44,951 bases of DNA from Candidatus Neomicrothrix sp. UBA6944. GTDB lineage: Bacteria; Actinomycetota; Acidimicrobiia; Acidimicrobiales; Poriferisodalaceae. Below the pieces are notes generated by a model. That model was not told the origin of the DNA, searched no databases, and was given only the letters and a program-made list of their open reading frames with translations. A program made the position numbers and the translations under genes. Positions 41,523-44,951 of this stretch are shown here, piece by piece. Each line of letters starts with the position of its first letter. Within the stretch, counting starts at the first letter, position 1. Location: the NCBI GenBank assembly GCA_002448715.1, contig DJZU01000003.1, positions 1-44,951 on the forward strand, written 5' to 3'.

Positions 41523-44500
41523 TTACGACTTCGTGAGTTTGACGGTTGGCTCAGCGCTGCCGGGTAGCCATGAAATTTGGTTTGCCAACACAGCTGACAT
41601 GACGGCCGTTTCATGCTCCTTGATTGCGTCGATATCGTTGGGGGACCAGATGACTTCAACTGTGATCCGTTCAGTTACTTCAAGGTCGGCTTCTTTTCTT
41701 GCCTGCTGAATCGTTCTAATTAGGTCGCGAGCTGAGCCTTCTGCCTCAAGTTCGGGAGTTACCTTGGTGTCCAAAATCACTACTGCGTCGTTGGACTTGA
41801 GAGATGCGGTGGTCGTGGAGTCAGCTGGCTCCAGAGCCATGTCGTACTCGTGGGATTCAAGAATGTGCCCAGCGATATCGACACGGTTGTCGCCGACGGA
41901 ACTCCAGTTCCCTTCTTTAGCTGCGACAAAAACGTTCTGAACGTCAGCCCCGAGCCGAGGACCAAGAAGATTGCCGTTGGGCTTCAAGGTCATGGTCGCA
42001 GAATCGCCTATCTCATCGGTCAAAATGACGCTATGAACGTTGATCTCCTCGGCGAGAAGGTCCGAAACTTCGCTGAGTTCCGATGCGTGTTTTCCGGCGA
42101 CTGTGACTGATGTCAAAGGCAAGCGTACGCGAAGTCCAGCGTCTTCTCTTAGCCGCAGTGCAGTTGATGCTGCTTCCCGTATCTGGTCCATTCGCTGAAC
42201 TAGGCCTGAGTCCTCTGGTAACTCTTCAACACGTGGCCAGGGTGCTAGATGGACGCTGGCACCATCGGTCAGACCTCCGTAGATTTCATCCATGACCATA
42301 GGAAGAAAGGGAGCAGCAATGCGGGTGAAGATAGTCAACACGGTGTAAAGGGTGTCGTAGGCGTCAGGGTCTCCTTGGCCGCCGCCCTCAGGACCCCAGA
42401 ATCGATCTCGCGAGCGCCTTATGTACCAATTATTCAAAGCATCTATAAACAACTGGATTTCGTTCGCGGCACCAGGGAGGTCGTACGCGTCTAACGACGA
42501 AGTGGTATTTGCTATAAGAGATCGGGTCTTGGCTAAGAGATAACGATCTAACAGATGTTTAGAGTCGACTCTGAGTGCTGCGTGATGATGGTCAACGTTG
42601 GCGTAGAGGGTGAAAAAGGAATATGCATTCCATATTGGGATGAGAACTTGTCTGGTTACATCGTCAATTCCTGCATCAGATATTCGGGTATCGCCGCCCC
42701 GGACGATATTTGTTGACATCAAGTACCAGCGAAGAGCATCCGAGCCCTGTGAATCAAAGATTTCTGTGGGTTCGGTGTAATTCCTGAGCCTTTTGGACAG
42801 TTTGTTTCCGTCTTCTGCCAGGAGTATTCCGTGACAGATCACGTTCTGGAAAGCTGGTCGATCGAATAAAGCTCCAGCCAAGACATGCAGTGTGTAGAAC
42901 CATCCACGGGTCTGGTTGATGTATTCGACTATGAAATCTGCTGGGAAGTGTTCCTCAAACCACTCTTTATTTTCGAATGGATAGTGGACCTGGGCAAACG
43001 GCATAGAGCCAGATTCGAACCAACAGTCGAGAACTTCTGGGACTCGCCGCATAGTGCTCTTGCCCGAAGGATCGTCGGGGTTGGGTCTTGTTAGATCATC
43101 GATGAATGGTCGGTGAAGGTCAGTTGGCCTGACTCCGAAATCTGCCTCTAGTTCGTCGAGGCTGCCGTAGACATCGGTTCGCGGATAATCGGGGCTGTCG
43201 CTCACCCAGACGGGTATGGGAGATCCCCAGAAACGGTTGCGACTGATGGACCAGTCACGGGCGCCGGCCAGCCATTGTCCGAATCGTCCGTCTTTGACAT
43301 GATCGGGAACCCAGTTGATTTCTTGGTTTATTTCTTGCAGTCGGGAACGAATCTTTGTGACTTCGACGTACCAGGATGAGATTGCCTTGTAGATGATTGG
43401 AGTGTCTGTTCGCCAGCAATGCGGATAGTTGTGTTCATAAGTTTCGTGACGTAGGACTTTTCCTAGATCTTTCAGGTGTTGAATTATCTTGGGGTTTGCA
43501 TCGAAGACGTTTTCGTTAGACCAGTTTGAGACTATGTCCGTGAACCTTCCCTGATCGTCCACTGGGACTGCGTCGCGAATTTCAATTTCGTTGGCTTCGC
43601 AAACGAACTGGTCGTCTTCGCCGAAACCGGGTGCCATATGTACTACTCCGGTCCCTTCGGATGTGTCGACGAAATCGGCAGCAAGAACACGAAAGGCATC
43701 GTCTCTGTCGGCAAAGAAATCAAATATTGGCTCGTAATTAAGTCCGACCAGTGACGAGCCCGGAAAGGTTTGGATTGTTTGGTAGTCCGGTAGCTGTTCG
43801 GCGTACTTTTCTAAGCAATGAGAACTCAGGATCCAACGCGCGTTGAGTGCTTCGACGAGTACGTATTCTATTTCGGGTCCAACCGCGAGGGCCAGGTTTG
43901 AAGGCAGAGTCCATGGGGTGGTGGTCCAGGCCAGCAGTCGGGTCGGTAGCCCCGCGGAAAACTCTGATACTTGTTGTTCTTTGAGTTGGAACCAGACGGT
44001 GATGGCGGGATCTTGCCTAGGGCGGGTCGCGTCGTCTAGGCGGATTTCGAAGTTCGATAGTGGCGTCTCGGCGCCCCATGAGTAGGGCATGACGCGGAAG
44101 GCTTTGTAGATCAAGCCTTTGTCCCACAGTTGTTTGAAGGCCCACATCACCGATTCCATATAGGAGAGGTCCATGGTTTTGTAGTCGTTATCGAAATCGA
44201 CCCATCTGGCTTGGCGCGTGACGGTTTCTTGCCATTCTGAGGTGTACTTGAGTACTGATTCCCTGCAACTGGCGTTGAAGGTTTCGATTCCGTATTCGGT
44301 GATAGCTGCTCTTCCGGAGACTCCTAGTTCTTGTTCGGTTTCCATTTCGGCGGGCAACCCATGGCAATCCCAGCCAAAACGGCGGTCGACGCGTTTGCCC
44401 AGCATTGTTTGATAGCGGGGAACCACATCTTTCACATATCCGGTTAATAGATGCCCGTGATGTGGCAGTCCGTTCGCGAATGGCGGTCCGTCATAGAACA

Positions 44501-44645
44501 CGTATTCGTCGTCATTAGGTCGAGAATTTATTGATTGCTTAAAAGTTCCCTCTTTGTTCCAACGGTCAAGCACAGAGCGCTCTATGGCAGGGAAATCTGC
44601 CCTATTGGGCACTCTGGGATAGGGAGTGTTGTCTGGAGTGCTCAT
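41523..44645 (-). CDS. ileS: Isoleucyl-tRNA synthetase, eukaryote-like type 2
   Basis: Charges tRNA-Ile. The 1040-residue class I enzyme has GLPHHGH (59-65, the HIGH motif), the CP1 editing domain with AWTTTPWTLPSNLAL and GTGVVHMAPGFGEDD, WYVEVTKI, the KMSKS loop as KLSKRLRNY (about 612-620), and an anticodon-binding domain. The HHGH/KLSKR forms, length and lack of a C-terminal Cys4 zinc finger are those of type 2 IleRS, the form found in M. tuberculosis and eukaryotes and usually insensitive to mupirocin. ATG 44645 is chosen because AGGA lies seven bases upstream. No T-box leader is visible. Confidence 0.96.
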   Translation of the reverse strand: MSTPDNTPYPRVPNRADFPAIERSVLDRWNKEGTFKQSINSRPNDDEYVFYDGPPFANGLPHHGHLLTGYVKDVVPRYQTMLGKRVDRRFGWDCHGLPAEMETEQELGVSGRAAITEYGIETFNASCRESVLKYTSEWQETVTRQARWVDFDNDYKTMDLSYMESVMWAFKQLWDKGLIYKAFRVMPYSWGAETPLSNFEIRLDDATRPRQDPAITVWFQLKEQQVSEFSAGLPTRLLAWTTTPWTLPSNLALAVGPEIEYVLVEALNARWILSSHCLEKYAEQLPDYQTIQTFPGSSLVGLNYEPIFDFFADRDDAFRVLAADFVDTSEGTGVVHMAPGFGEDDQFVCEANEIEIRDAVPVDDQGRFTDIVSNWSNENVFDANPKIIQHLKDLGKVLRHETYEHNYPHCWRTDTPIIYKAISSWYVEVTKIRSRLQEINQEINWVPDHVKDGRFGQWLAGARDWSISRNRFWGSPIPVWVSDSPDYPRTDVYGSLDELEADFGVRPTDLHRPFIDDLTRPNPDDPSGKSTMRRVPEVLDCWFESGSMPFAQVHYPFENKEWFEEHFPADFIVEYINQTRGWFYTLHVLAGALFDRPAFQNVICHGILLAEDGNKLSKRLRNYTEPTEIFDSQGSDALRWYLMSTNIVRGGDTRISDAGIDDVTRQVLIPIWNAYSFFTLYANVDHHHAALRVDSKHLLDRYLLAKTRSLIANTTSSLDAYDLPGAANEIQLFIDALNNWYIRRSRDRFWGPEGGGQGDPDAYDTLYTVLTIFTRIAAPFLPMVMDEIYGGLTDGASVHLAPWPRVEELPEDSGLVQRMDQIREAASTALRLREDAGLRVRLPLTSVTVAGKHASELSEVSDLLAEEINVHSVILTDEIGDSATMTLKPNGNLLGPRLGADVQNVFVAAKEGNWSSVGDNRVDIAGHILESHEYDMALEPADSTTTASLKSNDAVVILDTKVTPELEAEGSARDLIRTIQQARKEADLEVTERITVEVIWSPNDIDAIKEHETAVMSAVLANQISWLPGSAEPTVKLTKS

Positions 44646-44752
44646 CGGTCGTCCTGATCTGCCATGCAACCATTCAAGCTACCGTCTGGAATTTGTTTGC
44701 CTGTTATTTAACGGTTCTTGCGATGGTCCGTCGCTACACGATCCCGGGGGGC

Positions 44753-44758
44753 TATGAT
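44753..44758 (+). promoter_or_regulatory. Candidate -10 box of the lysine-repeat gene
   Basis: TATGAT, 39 bases before the ATG at 44798, is the best -10 match in the 152-base divergent region shared with ileS. No clear -35 at 16-18 bases upstream. Confidence 0.35.
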
Positions 44759-44797
44759 GCGACACCTTTTCGAACACGACTATTCGGCAGGTGAGTT

Positions 44798-44951
44798 ATG
44801 GCGAAGAAAAAGGTAGTAGCTAAGAAGAAGGCTCCTGCGAAGAAAAAAGCAGTAGCTAAGAAGGCTCCTGCTAAGAAGAAGGCTCCTGTTAAGAAGAAGG
44901 CTCCTGCGAAGAAAAAAGCAGTAGCTAAGAAGGCTCCTGCGAAGAAAAAAG
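44798..44951 (+). CDS. Lysine/alanine/proline-repeat protein, truncated by the window end
   Basis: The first 51 codons of a gene that runs off the right edge. The ATG is preceded by CAGGTGAG at normal spacing. The product so far is almost only Lys, Ala, Pro and Val in repeats such as APAKKKAVAKK, a histone H1-like basic tail that would bind nucleic acid. In Streptomyces a TraR/DksA-type zinc-finger protein with a similar Lys/Ala-rich N-terminus lies beside ileS, before lspA, so this may be the N-terminal extension of such a protein; a HupB-like or H1-like protein is the alternative. Confidence 0.7.
   Translation, partial: MAKKKVVAKKKAPAKKKAVAKKAPAKKKAPVKKKAPAKKKAVAKKAPAKKK
44821..44871 (+). 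repeat. 51-base direct repeat, copy 1
   Basis: Identical to 44890-44940 (period 69 bases, i.e. 23 codons). It lies inside the lysine-repeat gene and is an in-frame coding repeat, able to expand or contract without frameshift. Confidence 0.9.
44890..44940 (+). repeat. 51-base direct repeat, copy 2
   Basis: Second exact copy of the in-frame repeat at 44821-44871; the array continues beyond the window edge. Confidence 0.9.

Noticed and set aside
44646..44797. T-box riboswitch for ileS
   Set aside because: The leader is too short and no T-box sequence (TGGNACCGCG) is present on the minus strand.
44821..44940. CRISPR-like direct repeats
   Set aside because: The repeats are in-frame coding repeats of a lysine-rich protein, without unique spacers.

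Overview
This window is a chromosomal segment of an actinobacterium of moderate GC, probably an uncultured-type Acidimicrobiia-like lineage (inference). The actinobacterial evidence is a WhiB regulator, an MtrAB-like two-component pair followed by a GerMN lipoprotein, SepF plus a Wag31/DivIVA next to ftsZ with no ftsA, a DUF3040 gene next to dinB, and a block matching the Mycobacterium tuberculosis Rv2185c-Rv2192c neighbourhood. No insertion sequence, prophage, CRISPR array, tRNA or rRNA was recognised. Genes are tightly packed, often with 1-4 base stop/start overlaps, and use ATG, GTG, TTG and apparently once CTG as start codons.

Layout. 1-0.4 kb: RNase P RNA (minus). 0.4-10.1 kb: a small membrane protein, whiB, a trpD-like gene, a small SH3-like protein, a DEDD exonuclease/GIY-YIG fusion behind a LexA-type operator, a soluble Ser/Thr kinase, a candidate small Cys-rich protein, queG, a PimB-like mannosyltransferase, a membrane protein, an SRPBCC protein and alaC. 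10.1-16.1 kb: glpK, divergent from a potassium-uptake operon trkA-trkH-trkH in which the first TrkH paralogue has a degenerate first pore loop. 16.1-19.9 kb (minus): GerMN lipoprotein, MtrB-like kinase, MtrA-like regulator, inositol monophosphatase, small membrane protein. 20.0-23.9 kb: Nudix hydrolase, dinB, DUF3040, ROK kinase (CTG start), small conserved protein, HNH endonuclease. 24.0-41.5 kb: the division and cell-wall (dcw) cluster mraZ-rsmH-ftsL-ftsI-murE-mraY-murD-ftsW-murG-murC-murB-ftsQ-ftsZ, then pgeF-yggS-sepF-yggT-divIVA; murF is missing from its usual place. 41.5-44.6 kb (minus): a eukaryote-type isoleucyl-tRNA synthetase. The right end holds the start of a Lys/Ala/Pro-repeat gene that runs off the window.

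How the parts fit. The dcw cluster makes the peptidoglycan precursors (MurB-E, MraY, MurG), polymerises septal wall (FtsW, FtsI) and builds the division ring (FtsZ, SepF, FtsQ, FtsL), with DivIVA placing growth zones. PimB and inositol monophosphatase suggest phosphatidylinositol mannoside lipids. MtrAB plus the GerMN lipoprotein is likely an envelope/division signalling unit. The exonuclease/GIY-YIG gene with its LexA box and the dinB polymerase represent DNA damage response. Most of the window is conserved housekeeping. The items most worth a second look are the LexA box, the TrkH pseudo-subunit pair, the CTG-initiated ROK kinase, the altered TrpD loop, the hidden small Cys-rich ORF and the truncated lysine-repeat gene.
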